Assembly: GCA_039809985.1 (NCBI GenBank)
Contig: JBDHWC010000051.1
Coordinates: 1-15,601, forward strand
Reading direction: 5' to 3'
Length of the DNA: 15,601 nucleotides
Origin: JAICJJ01 sp039809985
Lineage (GTDB): Bacteria > Chloroflexota > Chloroflexia > Thermomicrobiales > UBA6265
The notes under the pieces were generated by a model. It ran no database searches. It saw only the letters and a list, made by a program, of their open reading frames with translations, and was not told where the DNA came from. Both the position numbers and the translations under genes were made by a program. Below, one piece after another: positions 6,391 to 13,375 of this stretch; position 1 is the stretch's first letter; the number at the start of each line of letters is the position of its first letter.

Positions 6391-7419
6391 TCAGAGCAGT
6401 TTCGGCTGGGTCGGCGGCCCGCCGGGGGCGGCCGGATCCGCCTCGCGCTCAGCGGCCCGTGCGTCCAGCCGGTCGAAGAGGTCGCCCGCGTCGTCCAAGT
6501 CGGCGTCGTGGACGGGGACCGCGCCCCGGCGCAGCAGTTCGGCGTTGCCGGCCGGGGCGTCCGGCTCGGCCCGGGCGAAGAGCGGCACCCAGCCGTGCTT
6601 CAGGTTGTCGGTCGCGCCGGCCCACGTCCCGCCCTTGCCGAGGTCGGACGCGACCACCACGGCGCGGTCGGCGAGCGTGTAGATCAGCCGGTTGCGGGCC
6701 ATCGCGTTGCCGACGTCGAACCCGGCGTCCGGCTTGAGCGTGGTGGCGAGGACGAGCGACTCGTCGACGATGGCCCGCCGCAGCGCGGCGTCGCGCAACC
6801 ATTTCACGAGACTGTCGGCGAGGATGCCGACGGCCGCCCCGCCGACCGCGACCGCGCCTTCCATCGCCAGACGGTCGACGCCGCGGGCCCCGCCGGAGAC
6901 GACCGTTTCGCCGCAGCGCCCGGCTGCCCTTCCCGCCGCGACGGCGAACCGCTGGCCCGCCGTGGCGACGTCGCGCGAGCCGACGACGGCGACGCCGCCG
7001 GTGTCGAGCAGCGAGCGGGGGCCGGCCCCGAAGAAGACCGGCGGCCGCCGGTCACCGAGGCGTGCCCGCAGGCGCGACGGATAGGTGTCGTCGGAGCGGG
7101 CGATCACCCAGATGCCCGCGTCGGCGAGGCGTTGCAGCTCGCTGGCGACGGCGACGCCCCGGTCCAGCAAGGTCGCGACGCGCTCGGCTGCTGGCCCGCG
7201 GGCGCCCGAGTCGTCGAGACCCAGGCTCTCGCGCAGTTCGACGACCGAGCGCCCGAGCAGGTCGGCCGGTCGCGCGAACCCGGCGTCGAGCATGGCGCGC
7301 ACGAGGCGGTTCCATTCGCGCGTCTCGAGCGGCTTCTCCGGCGCGGTGCGCGACAGGCCGAGCCGGGTGCAGAGGAGGATGGTCGCGAGCCGGTCGTCGG
7401 CGCTCAGGCGGTCGGTCAT
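6391..7419 (-). CDS. DprA-like Rossmann-fold (SLOG superfamily) protein, divergent subtype
   Basis: This 342-residue protein starts at ATG 7419, with GGGGGA about nine bases upstream on its strand. The N-terminal part (about 1-135) is helical and ends in 'AGIWVIARSDDTYPSRLRARLGD...PPVFFGAG', the linker seen in DprA/Smf proteins. The Rossmann core runs about 141-305: 'VAVVGSRDVATAGQRFA', 'VVSGGARGVDRLAMEGA', 'MARNRLIYTLAD'. The first two match the phosphate/ssDNA-binding loops of DprA. The third motif differs: canonical DprA has FPxRNRIIAGLS and a SGSLITA-type loop, but here the segment is 'MARNRLIYTLADRAVVVASDLGKGGTWAGA' (residues 240-269, split by helix and strand), and no winged-helix DprA C-terminal domain follows. 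Canonical DprA loads RecA in transformation; this subtype's role is unknown. Databases would probably label it DprA. It faces the amidohydrolase and is divergent from the AI-2E gene. Confidence 0.82.
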   Translation of the reverse strand: MTDRLSADDRLATILLCTRLGLSRTAPEKPLETREWNRLVRAMLDAGFARPADLLGRSVVELRESLGLDDSGARGPAAERVATLLDRGVAVASELQRLADAGIWVIARSDDTYPSRLRARLGDRRPPVFFGAGPRSLLDTGGVAVVGSRDVATAGQRFAVAAGRAAGRCGETVVSGGARGVDRLAMEGAVAVGGAAVGILADSLVKWLRDAALRRAIVDESLVLATTLKPDAGFDVGNAMARNRLIYTLADRAVVVASDLGKGGTWAGATDNLKHGWVPLFARAEPDAPAGNAELLRRGAVPVHDADLDDAGDLFDRLDARAAEREADPAAPGGPPTQPKLL

Positions 7420-7752
7420 CAGGCGTCGTCCCCCGGGGCGGTGTCGGCCAAGGCGAACGGGAAGACGGGCCCGCTTCCCGCGGCGGCACGCTTGCTGCCC
7501 GTGCGCGTCGCCGCCGACTGCCCGCCGGAGCACGACGAGGGACTCGGCACTCACCGCTGACGAACTCGTGGAACGAGCCCCCAACCCCGCACGACGGCTG
7601 GCCGGATCGCAGCAGCCAGTCGCCGCTCGCGAACCGAGCGGCGCCCTCCGCCGACGCCGGCCTGCTTGGCGGAGCCCACGGAGCATCCGTGGCCGAGCGC
7701 GGCCCTGCTAGACTCGGCCCGCGCGAGCGAGTGGCAGCGAAGGGCGGGACCG
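7420..7752. other. Divergent intergenic region
   Basis: This stretch of about 333 bp lies between the DprA-like gene (minus strand) and the AI-2E-family gene (plus strand). It contains a 7-bp hairpin CGGGAAG / CTTCCCG at 7458-7480 whose loop holds CGGGCCCG. A second, imperfect stem at 7480-7514 has a four-base bulge. A TGCTAGACT element at 7706-7714 is described separately. Several frames stay open across it, but none has a convincing ribosome site or recognisable product. Confidence 0.5.
7706..7714 (+). promoter_or_regulatory. Candidate extended -10 promoter for the AI-2E-family gene
   Basis: TGC-TAGACT forms an extended -10 element (TGn plus 4/6 TATAAT match) 38 bases before the ATG at 7753. 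No good -35 hexamer stands 16-18 bases upstream, as is often so for extended -10 promoters. The lacI promoter in this window has the closely similar TGC-TAGAGT. Confidence 0.4.
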
Positions 7753-8835
7753 ATGAGCGAGCCGAGCGGGGCCGAGCCGCGGCGCCGTGCCAGAGTCGTC
7801 ATCGACGTCTCGGGGCGGGCGGTGGCGACGGTCCTCCTCGTCGTCGGGGCGCTCTGGCTGGTCGCCCGGCTGCCGAACCTGACGCTGATGCTGGTGCTGG
7901 CCGTCCTCCTCTCGGCCGCGATCGACCAGCCGGTGACGGCGCTGCAGGCGCGCGGGGTGCCGCGGCCGTTCGGCATCCTCCTCTGTTACCTCGTCGGAGC
8001 GCTGACGGCGGTGCTGGTGGCGGCGGTCGTCGTCCCGCTGGTGCGCGACGAGCTGGAGGCGCTGCGGGAGGAACTGCCGGAGCGGGTCGCCTCGGTTCAG
8101 GTGCTGCTCGACCGCGCGGTGCCGGGCCTGGCGCGGACTCTCTCCACCGACCGCATCACCAGCGAGCTGACCGCGCGGGCCGGGATCGCGGCGGAACGGT
8201 TGACCGCGGTCACGATCGGCGTGGCGCGGACCCTGTTCTACGCCTTCGTGACGCTGGTCCTCGGCTTCTTCCTCGCCTCCGAGCCGGACGGCATCGACCG
8301 CCTGCTGCGGCGCTTCCTGCGGCCGGCGACCTACGCCCGGATCGCCCCGGCCGAGGCGAACGCGCGCCGCCGGATCGGGGCGTGGGCGCGGGGCCAGGTC
8401 CTGATCGCGCTGACCTTCGGCACGGCGATGGGGCTCGGCCTGAAGCTGATCGGGGTGCCGTACGCGATCTCGCTCGGGGTGGTCGCCGCCGCGCTGGAGG
8501 TGATCCCCTACGTCGGCGGCGCGATCACGGTGGTGCTGGCGGTCGTCACCGCGTTCACGGTCGGCTGGCCGCAGGTGGTCGCGGTGGTCGTGCTCTACGT
8601 CGTGCTGGTGAACCTCGAGTCGCACGTGCTGGAGCCGCTCTTCTTCGGCCGGGCGGTCGGGCTGCCGCCGATCCTGATCCTCCTCTCGCTGCTGGCGGGG
8701 GTCGAGCTGGTCGGCATCCTCGGGGCGCTGATCGCGGTGCCGGCGGCGGTGATCGTGACCGAGCTGGTCGACGCCTTCGTGCCCCGGCCTCCGGCCGCGG
8801 CGGACGGGCCGGAGGGCGCCGCGCCCACGGGCTGA
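7753..8835 (+). CDS. AI-2E family transporter (PF01594 membrane protein)
   Basis: This 360-residue integral membrane protein belongs to the AI-2 exporter/TqsA superfamily. It starts at ATG 7753 with AGGG-type purines (7741-7744). Hydrophobic segments lie around residues 23-57 (two), 72-97, 157-175, 215-235, 238-270 (two), 274-288 and 305-337 (two). Signature elements are 'EVIPYVGG' (249-256), 'ESHVLEPLFFGRAVGLPP' (289-306) and 'GILGALIAVP' (321-330). The central stretch 98-150 is the soluble, charged segment typical of this family. Named members export autoinducer-2 or act as Na+/H+ antiporters, but most are uncharacterised and the substrate here is unknown. It is monocistronic by spacing, with 353 bp before lacI. 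The tail 'PRPPAAADGPEGAAPTG' is low-complexity. Confidence 0.9.
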   Translation: MSEPSGAEPRRRARVVIDVSGRAVATVLLVVGALWLVARLPNLTLMLVLAVLLSAAIDQPVTALQARGVPRPFGILLCYLVGALTAVLVAAVVVPLVRDELEALREELPERVASVQVLLDRAVPGLARTLSTDRITSELTARAGIAAERLTAVTIGVARTLFYAFVTLVLGFFLASEPDGIDRLLRRFLRPATYARIAPAEANARRRIGAWARGQVLIALTFGTAMGLGLKLIGVPYAISLGVVAAALEVIPYVGGAITVVLAVVTAFTVGWPQVVAVVVLYVVLVNLESHVLEPLFFGRAVGLPPILILLSLLAGVELVGILGALIAVPAAVIVTELVDAFVPRPPAAADGPEGAAPTG

Positions 8836-9068
8836 AGCCGCGACGCGGCACGGCCCCGTTGCCGGGCAGCACCCCCGACCGACCGCACCCCCGGGGCCGC
8901 CGACTCGTCGTGGACGGCCGCGCCGACAGGGCGTGGCGGTGCGCGGTCTCGCGCCGAAGATCGCTGCCCGTCCGGGCGCGACCCGTGGGCCGAGGCCCTG
9001 CCGTGCCCCGGCACGGGGCGCGTCTCGCGGGCGGCGCAGGCCCACCCCCCGCGCCCCGCGGGGCCCTC

Positions 9069-9096
9069 TTGACACCCGGCGGGCGCGTGCTAGAGT
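9069..9096 (+). promoter_or_regulatory. Sigma70-type promoter of the lacI-sugar operon
   Basis: A perfect -35 TTGACA (9069-9074) is separated by 16 bp from TAGAGT (9091-9096, 4/6 to TATAAT), which is preceded by TGC and so forms an extended -10. The predicted transcription start is near 9103. This is the clearest promoter in the window. Confidence 0.75.
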
Positions 9097-9104
9097 GCGG
9101 GGAA

Positions 9105-9118
9105 TCGAAACGCTTCGA
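9105..9118 (+). promoter_or_regulatory. LacI-family operator-like palindrome at the transcription start
   Basis: TCGAAAC|GCTTCGA is a 14-bp palindrome with one mismatched pair and a central C-G step, the form bound by LacI-family dimers whose hinge helices insert at a central CpG. It begins 8 bases after the -10 box and overlaps the predicted start point, an ideal position for repression. The cognate regulator is very likely the adjacent lacI gene. Confidence 0.65.
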
Positions 9119-9188
9119 CGGCCTCGCCCAACGGGCCGTCGCGCTCCGGCGCCGCAGGTCCGGCGGCCGCCGGCTCGAGCGGGTGCCG

Positions 9189-10205
9189 ATGGCCACGATG
9201 GTCGACATCGCGAGGCGCGCCGGCGTCTCCGTCAGCACCGTCTCCTACGTCCTCAGCGGCAAGCGGCCGATCTCGGCCGAGACCCGCCAGCGGGTGCTGG
9301 CCGTGATGGAGGAGTGCGCCTACCAGCCGAGCGAACTCGGCCGGGCCCTCGCCACGCGCCGCTCCCGCACCGTCTCGCTCCTGCTGCCGATGTCCGGCCG
9401 GGCCCTGACCGAGATGGACTTCGAGTTCGTCACGGCCGCGGCCGCGGTGGCCGAGGAGCACGGCTACGGCTTCTCGCTGACGATGGACCCGAGCGACGAG
9501 GTCGACCTGCTCGGCCTGACCCGGCGCGGCCGGACCGACGGCCTGATCCTGATGGAGATCCGCCAGCACGACCGGCGCGTCGAGTTGCTGCGCTCCAGCG
9601 AAGTGCCCTTCGCCCTGATCGGCCACTGCGCCGACAATGCCGGCGTCAGCTACGTCGACCTCGACTTCGCGCAGGCGATGGACGCCGCCGTGGCGCACCT
9701 GGCCGACCTCGGCCACCGCCGGGTGGCGCTCCTGTCGTTCCCGCCGGAGCTGGCGGCGGCGGGATACGGACCGGCAGTCCGCTCGGCCGAGGGCTTCGCG
9801 CGGGCGGTCGCCGCCCATGGCCTCGCCGGCATCCGCTACGACTGCCCGACCACGCTCGCCGCCGGCGAGGCGTTGGCGGCGGCATGGGCCGCCGACCCGG
9901 AGCGCCCGACCGGCGTCGTCGCCCTCAACCTCGAGCCGCTGGGCGGGATCATGCTGGCGGCCCCCGCCGTCGGGCTGCCGGTCCCGGACGCGCTCTCGGT
10001 CGTCGCGGTCGCCTCGGAGCGGGCCGTCCGCTTCCTGAGCCCCGCGCCGACGCTGCTGGAGTTCCCCGTGGTCGCGATGGGCCGGACCGGCGCGGAACTG
10101 CTCGTCCGGAAGCTGGAAGGAGGGGACGGCACGCCACCGGAGCAGGTTCTGCTGGAAGGGGTGCTGCGGGTGCGCCGGAGCACCGCGCCGGCCCCGGGCA
10201 CCTGA
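9189..10205 (+). CDS. LacI-family transcriptional regulator
   Basis: This 338-residue sugar-responsive repressor is predicted to be a cytosolic dimer. Its N-terminal helix-turn-helix is 'MVDIARRAGVSVSTVSYVLSG' (residues 4-24), with V15, S16 and Y20 at the operator-reading positions. The hinge helix lies around 52-62 ('SELGRALATRR'). The periplasmic-binding-protein-like effector domain follows from 'TVSLLLPMSG', through 'DGLILMEIRQ', 'VPFALIGHC', 'VDLDFAQAMDAAVAHLADLGHRRVALLS', to the C-terminal 'LLEFPVVAMGRTGAELLVRKLEGG'. The length is typical. I start at ATG 9189; GTG 9183 and ATG 9198 are alternatives, and the Shine-Dalgarno (GAGCGGG) is weak. The gene lies first in the sugar cluster, with a promoter and operator-like palindrome upstream. 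Autorepression and induction by the imported sugar or a breakdown product is the likely scheme. Confidence 0.93.
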   Translation: MATMVDIARRAGVSVSTVSYVLSGKRPISAETRQRVLAVMEECAYQPSELGRALATRRSRTVSLLLPMSGRALTEMDFEFVTAAAAVAEEHGYGFSLTMDPSDEVDLLGLTRRGRTDGLILMEIRQHDRRVELLRSSEVPFALIGHCADNAGVSYVDLDFAQAMDAAVAHLADLGHRRVALLSFPPELAAAGYGPAVRSAEGFARAVAAHGLAGIRYDCPTTLAAGEALAAAWAADPERPTGVVALNLEPLGGIMLAAPAVGLPVPDALSVVAVASERAVRFLSPAPTLLEFPVVAMGRTGAELLVRKLEGGDGTPPEQVLLEGVLRVRRSTAPAPGT

Positions 10206-10213
10206 GTCGAGCG

Positions 10214-10235
10214 GCCCGGCGGCACGTCGCCGGGC
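10214..10235 (+). terminator. Hairpin between lacI and the binding-protein gene
   Basis: A perfect 8-bp stem GCCCGGCG / CGCCGGGC with loop GCACGT begins nine bases after the lacI stop and ends 20 bases before the next ATG. No T-tract follows. It may be a partial terminator or processing site that uncouples regulator and transporter expression. No separate promoter is evident after it. Confidence 0.5.
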
Positions 10236-10255
10236 AATGTGGAACGGAGGACGCC

Positions 10256-11509
10256 ATGACGACGACACCGACGACCGCCACCAGCCGCCGCACCCTGCTG
10301 AAGGCGGGCGCGGCCGGAACCGCCGCCGCACTGCTCGGGACCGGTCGCCGGGCGGCGGCGCAGGACAAGACGGTGCTGACGTGGTGGGACTACATGGGCG
10401 ACCCGGCCACCAGCGCCAACGCCGCCGCCGCAGTCAACCAGATCAAGCGCTACATGGAGGCGAACCCGCAGGTCGAGATCCAGCGGACCTACGTCCCCTT
10501 CGCCGACCTGAAGACGAAGCTGCTGCAGGGCGCAGCCGCCGGCCAGCTGCCGGACATGGTGATCATCGACAACCCGGACCACCAGGCCTTCGCCGCCCTC
10601 GGCGTGCTGGAGGACCTGACCGAGAAGGTCGCCGCCTGGGGGCAGGCCGGGAACTACTTCGAGGGGCCGTGGAACTCGACCCTCTGGCAGGGGAAGAACT
10701 ACGGCATCCCCGACAACAGCAACTGCCTGGTCCTCTGGCGCAACCTCGGCCTGAGCGGCCCGGCGGGGGTTGAGGCCCCGGCCGACTGGGAGGAACTGAA
10801 GGCCGCCGCCGCCAAGCTGACCAGCGGCGACCAGATGGGGCTCGCCGTCTCCGCCGTCAAGAGCGAGGAGGGGACCTTCCAGTGGCTCCCGTTCCTCTGG
10901 GAGACGGGGGCCGACATCCCGACGATCGACTCCGACGGCGGCAAGGCGGCGATGCAGCTCTGGGTCGACCTCGTCAACAACGGCAACATGTCGAAGGGCA
11001 TCCTCGGCTGGACCCAGGGGGACGTGCTGGCGCAGTTCCAGAACGGCAAGGCCGCGATGATGGTCAACGGCCCGTGGCAGATCCCGGTGCTGAAGGAGCA
11101 GAGTCCCGACCTGAAGTGGGAAGTCTCGACCCTGCCGAAGGACAAGCAGGGAGCCTCGATCCTCGGCGGCGAGAACTACGCCGTGATCAAGGGGAAGAAC
11201 CTCGACGCCGCGTGGGACTTCCTGGTCTGGGCGCAGGAGCCGGAGCACCTGAAGACCTACCTGCTGGAGGCGGGCAAGCTGCCGAGCCGCAAGGACCTCG
11301 CGCAGGACCCGGCGTGGACCGACGACCCGGTGCTGAAAGTCTTCGTCGAGCAGTTGCTGGTCGCCAAGCCGCGCGCCTACGGGCCGAAGTACCCGGAGAT
11401 CTCGAGCGCGATCCAGGAGGCGATCCAGGCCTCGATCAGCGGCCAGGCGCCGGTCGCCGACGCCCTCGCCAAGGCGCAGGCGACGATCACCCCGCTGCTG
11501 CCGCAGTAG
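10256..11509 (+). CDS. Sugar ABC transporter substrate-binding protein, CUT1 type, Tat signal
   Basis: This 417-residue extracytoplasmic sugar-binding protein (SBP_bac_1 family, MalE/UgpB-like) would deliver ligand to the two permeases downstream. ATG 10256 follows GGAGG (10246-10250). The N-terminus has a twin-arginine signal: 'SRRTLLKAG' with R11/R12, a hydrophobic Ala/Leu stretch, and cleavage near 'RRAAAQD' (about 35-36). The mature start 'KTVLTWWDYMGD' is the first strand typical of oligosaccharide binders. Next come 'KLLQGAAAGQLPDMVIIDN', 'WQGKNYGIPDNSNCLVLWRN', 'QFQNGKAAMMVNGPWQIP' and 'GGENYAVIKGKNLDAAWDFLVWAQ', all family landmarks. Aromatic residues (W43, W44) probably stack on sugar. 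The ligand cannot be read directly, but the neighbouring oxidoreductase and isomerase suggest a glycoside or polyol. Confidence 0.93.
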   Translation: MTTTPTTATSRRTLLKAGAAGTAAALLGTGRRAAAQDKTVLTWWDYMGDPATSANAAAAVNQIKRYMEANPQVEIQRTYVPFADLKTKLLQGAAAGQLPDMVIIDNPDHQAFAALGVLEDLTEKVAAWGQAGNYFEGPWNSTLWQGKNYGIPDNSNCLVLWRNLGLSGPAGVEAPADWEELKAAAAKLTSGDQMGLAVSAVKSEEGTFQWLPFLWETGADIPTIDSDGGKAAMQLWVDLVNNGNMSKGILGWTQGDVLAQFQNGKAAMMVNGPWQIPVLKEQSPDLKWEVSTLPKDKQGASILGGENYAVIKGKNLDAAWDFLVWAQEPEHLKTYLLEAGKLPSRKDLAQDPAWTDDPVLKVFVEQLLVAKPRAYGPKYPEISSAIQEAIQASISGQAPVADALAKAQATITPLLPQ

Positions 11510-11515
11510 CGCCGG

Positions 11516-11550
11516 CGCCGCCCGCCGGGGAGTGGCCCCGGCGGGCGGCG
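11516..11550 (+). promoter_or_regulatory. Intra-operon hairpin between binding protein and permeases
   Basis: A perfect 15-bp stem (CGCCGCCCGCCGGGG / CCCCGGCGGGCGGCG) with loop AGTGG starts seven bases after the binding-protein stop and ends 22 bases before the permease ATG. In many sugar ABC operons a stem at this place stabilises the upstream mRNA and attenuates read-through, giving excess binding protein over permease. That role is inferred here. Confidence 0.7.
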
Positions 11551-11572
11551 GCCCGCGAGCGAGGCGCGAACG

Positions 11573-12514
11573 ATGGACGTGCCGACCCTCCCGACCACGA
11601 CCCCGGCCGCAACGACGAGCCGGTGGAGCCCGGCCGCGCGGCGGCGGGCCGGGCACTATCTCTTCCTGCTGCCGGCGGTGCTCTACATCCTGGCGACGAT
11701 GGTCTACCCGGTCGTCGACAACATCCGGCTCAGCGTGCACGACGTGACGGTGATGTCGCTCCTCTCCGGCGACGCGCCGTACGTCGGGCTGGAGAACTAC
11801 CGGAAGCTGTTCGCCGACCCGGCGTTCCGCAACGCGGCCGGTCTCTCGGTCCTCTTCACGGCCGGCTCGCTCGCCTTCCAGTTCACGATCGGCTTCGCGC
11901 TGGCGCTCTTCTTCAACCGGCCGTTCCCCGGCAACGGGCTGCTGCGGGCGCTGATGCTGCTCGCCTGGCTGCTGCCGACGGTGGTCAGTGCCAGCCTCTT
12001 CCGCTGGATGCTCGACGGCGACTTCGGCGTGCTCAACTTCGCCCTGCTCCGGCTCGGGCTGATCGACCACGCCCGCTACTGGCTGCTCGAGCCGCAGACC
12101 GCGCTCTGGGGGACGGTGCTGGCCAACGTCTGGATAGGAGTCCCGTTCAACATGGTGCTGCTGCTGGCCGGGCTGCAGGGCATCCCGCCGACGCTCTACG
12201 AGGCGGCCAGCGTCGACGGCGCGAACGGCGCGCAGCGGTTCCGCTCGCTGACCTTGCCGCTGATGCGGCCGGTCGCCCTCAGCGTCCTGCTGCTCGGGCT
12301 GATCTACACGTTCAAGGTCTTCGACGTCATCTTCATCATGACGGGCGGCGGCCCGGTCGACGCGACGACGGTGCTGCCGATCTACACCTACCAGCTCTCG
12401 TTCCAGTTCTTCCGGTTCGGCGACGGGGCGGCGGCGGCGACCGTGCAACTGGTCGCGCTGCTGCTGGTCGCCGTCCTCTACCTCTGGGCGAGCCGGCGGG
12501 AGGAAATCGCATGA
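11573..12514 (+). CDS. Sugar ABC transporter permease 1 (MalF/UgpA type)
   Basis: This 313-residue inner-membrane permease is one half of the CUT1 channel (BPD_transp_1 domain). ATG 11573 follows GAGG (11561-11564). After a Thr/Pro-rich start, six hydrophobic segments are visible at about 28-48, 88-113, 125-145, 176-201, 231-256 and 285-306. The cytoplasmic EAA loop that contacts the ATPase is 'EAASVDGANGAQRFRSLTLP' (210-229), complete and well conserved. 'MVYPVVDNIRLSVHD' and 'FIMTGGGPVDATTVLPIYTY' are further marks of the MalF/UgpA branch, which lacks the extra periplasmic domain of E. coli MalF. Its stop overlaps the next ATG (ATGA), indicating translational coupling with permease 2. Confidence 0.95.
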   Translation: MDVPTLPTTTPAATTSRWSPAARRRAGHYLFLLPAVLYILATMVYPVVDNIRLSVHDVTVMSLLSGDAPYVGLENYRKLFADPAFRNAAGLSVLFTAGSLAFQFTIGFALALFFNRPFPGNGLLRALMLLAWLLPTVVSASLFRWMLDGDFGVLNFALLRLGLIDHARYWLLEPQTALWGTVLANVWIGVPFNMVLLLAGLQGIPPTLYEAASVDGANGAQRFRSLTLPLMRPVALSVLLLGLIYTFKVFDVIFIMTGGGPVDATTVLPIYTYQLSFQFFRFGDGAAAATVQLVALLLVAVLYLWASRREEIA

Positions 12515-13350
12515 GCGACCGCGAATCGGCCCGGGGCGGCTGGGGCAGCACGGTGGTCGGCACGCTGTTCGTGCTGCTCTTCCTCTTCCCGGTCTTCTGG
12601 ATGCTCTCGACCTCGCTCAAGACGCAGCCGGACATCTTCGCGACGCCGCCGCGGCTGATCCCGTCGCCGCCGACCTTCGCCGCCTACCGGGCGGCGGTCC
12701 TCGACAACCCGATCGTGCTGCACTCGGTCGTCAGCAGCCTCGTGATCGGGGTCGGCACCACGCTGCTGACGCTGCTGCTGGCGGTCCCGGCCGCCTACGC
12801 GCTGGCCCGGCTGCACCTGAAGGGGGCGGGGTTGGTGATGCTGATGCTGCTGCTCTCGCAGTTGCTGCCGAGCATCGTGGTCGCCGGGCCGCTCTTCGTC
12901 ATCTTCAGCCGGCTGCACCTCGTCAACTCGTACCCGGCGCTGATCCTCGCCGACACCGCGGCCATCGTGCCGTTCGCGGTGATCGTGCTGCGCCCCTTCT
13001 TCCTCGGGGTGCCGCGCGAGCTGGAGTCGGCGGCGATGGTCGACGGGGCGACGATGTTCGGGGCGTTCGCCCGGATCGTGCTGCCGCTGGCCCGGACCGG
13101 CCTGATCACGGTCGGCGCGCTGGCGTTCCTGCTCGCGTGGGGGGAGTTCGTCTTCGCCCTGACCCTGAACGTGAACGAGAACGTGCAGCCGATCACCGTC
13201 GCCCTGAACAAGATGATCGGGCAGTACGGCACGCGCTGGGCCGAGCTGATGGCGGTCTCGACGACGATCGCGATCCCGATCATCCTCGTCTTCGCCGGGC
13301 TGCAGCGCTTCATCGTCGGCGGCCTGACCAGCGGGGCGACCAAGGAGTAG
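12511..13350 (+). CDS. Sugar ABC transporter permease 2 (MalG/UgpE type)
   Basis: This 279-residue partner permease is predicted in the cytoplasmic membrane as the second half of the channel. Its ATG at 12511 overlaps the previous stop by four bases, and a GGGAGG site sits inside the upstream gene's end. Hydrophobic segments are at about 13-32, 70-98, 106-132, 140-163, 196-218 and 246-267. The EAA loop is 'ELESAAMVDGATMFGAFARI' (170-189), followed by 'VLPLARTG'. The opening 'LFPVFWMLSTSLKTQPDIF' and the end 'GLQRFIVGGLTSGATKE' are typical of the MalG/UgpE branch. No ABC ATPase gene follows; the next gene is an oxidoreductase 25 bases on. An MsmK/UgpC-like shared ATPase elsewhere in the genome is the likely energiser. 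Confidence 0.95.
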   Translation: MSDRESARGGWGSTVVGTLFVLLFLFPVFWMLSTSLKTQPDIFATPPRLIPSPPTFAAYRAAVLDNPIVLHSVVSSLVIGVGTTLLTLLLAVPAAYALARLHLKGAGLVMLMLLLSQLLPSIVVAGPLFVIFSRLHLVNSYPALILADTAAIVPFAVIVLRPFFLGVPRELESAAMVDGATMFGAFARIVLPLARTGLITVGALAFLLAWGEFVFALTLNVNENVQPITVALNKMIGQYGTRWAELMAVSTTIAIPIILVFAGLQRFIVGGLTSGATKE

Positions 13351-13375
13351 CGCAACGCGAGGAGGCAACGAGACC

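Larger units (their letters stand above)
8836..9188 (+). other. Regulatory leader region upstream of the lacI-sugar operon
   Basis: This stretch of 353 bp is without a gene. It contains a near-palindrome CCGTGCC-CC-GGCACGG at 9001-9016 (7-bp arms), about 53 bases before the -35 box, then the promoter at 9069-9096 and the operator-like palindrome at 9105-9118. About 85 bases of leader precede the lacI ATG. No strong terminator for the AI-2E gene is visible; there is only a 5-bp stem at 8837-8849. Confidence 0.5.

Noticed and set aside
4634..6682. 682-codon plus-strand frame overlapping the amidohydrolase
   Set aside because: The translation is Arg/Pro/Ala repeats without motifs. The amidohydrolase frame, offset by one base, contains a complete enzyme with a ribosome site.
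1106..9022. Shared 15-mer CCGGCACGGGGCGCG at 1106-1120 and 9008-9022
   Set aside because: One repeated 15-mer in 15.6 kb of such biased GC-rich sequence is about what chance gives, and no flanking similarity extends it.
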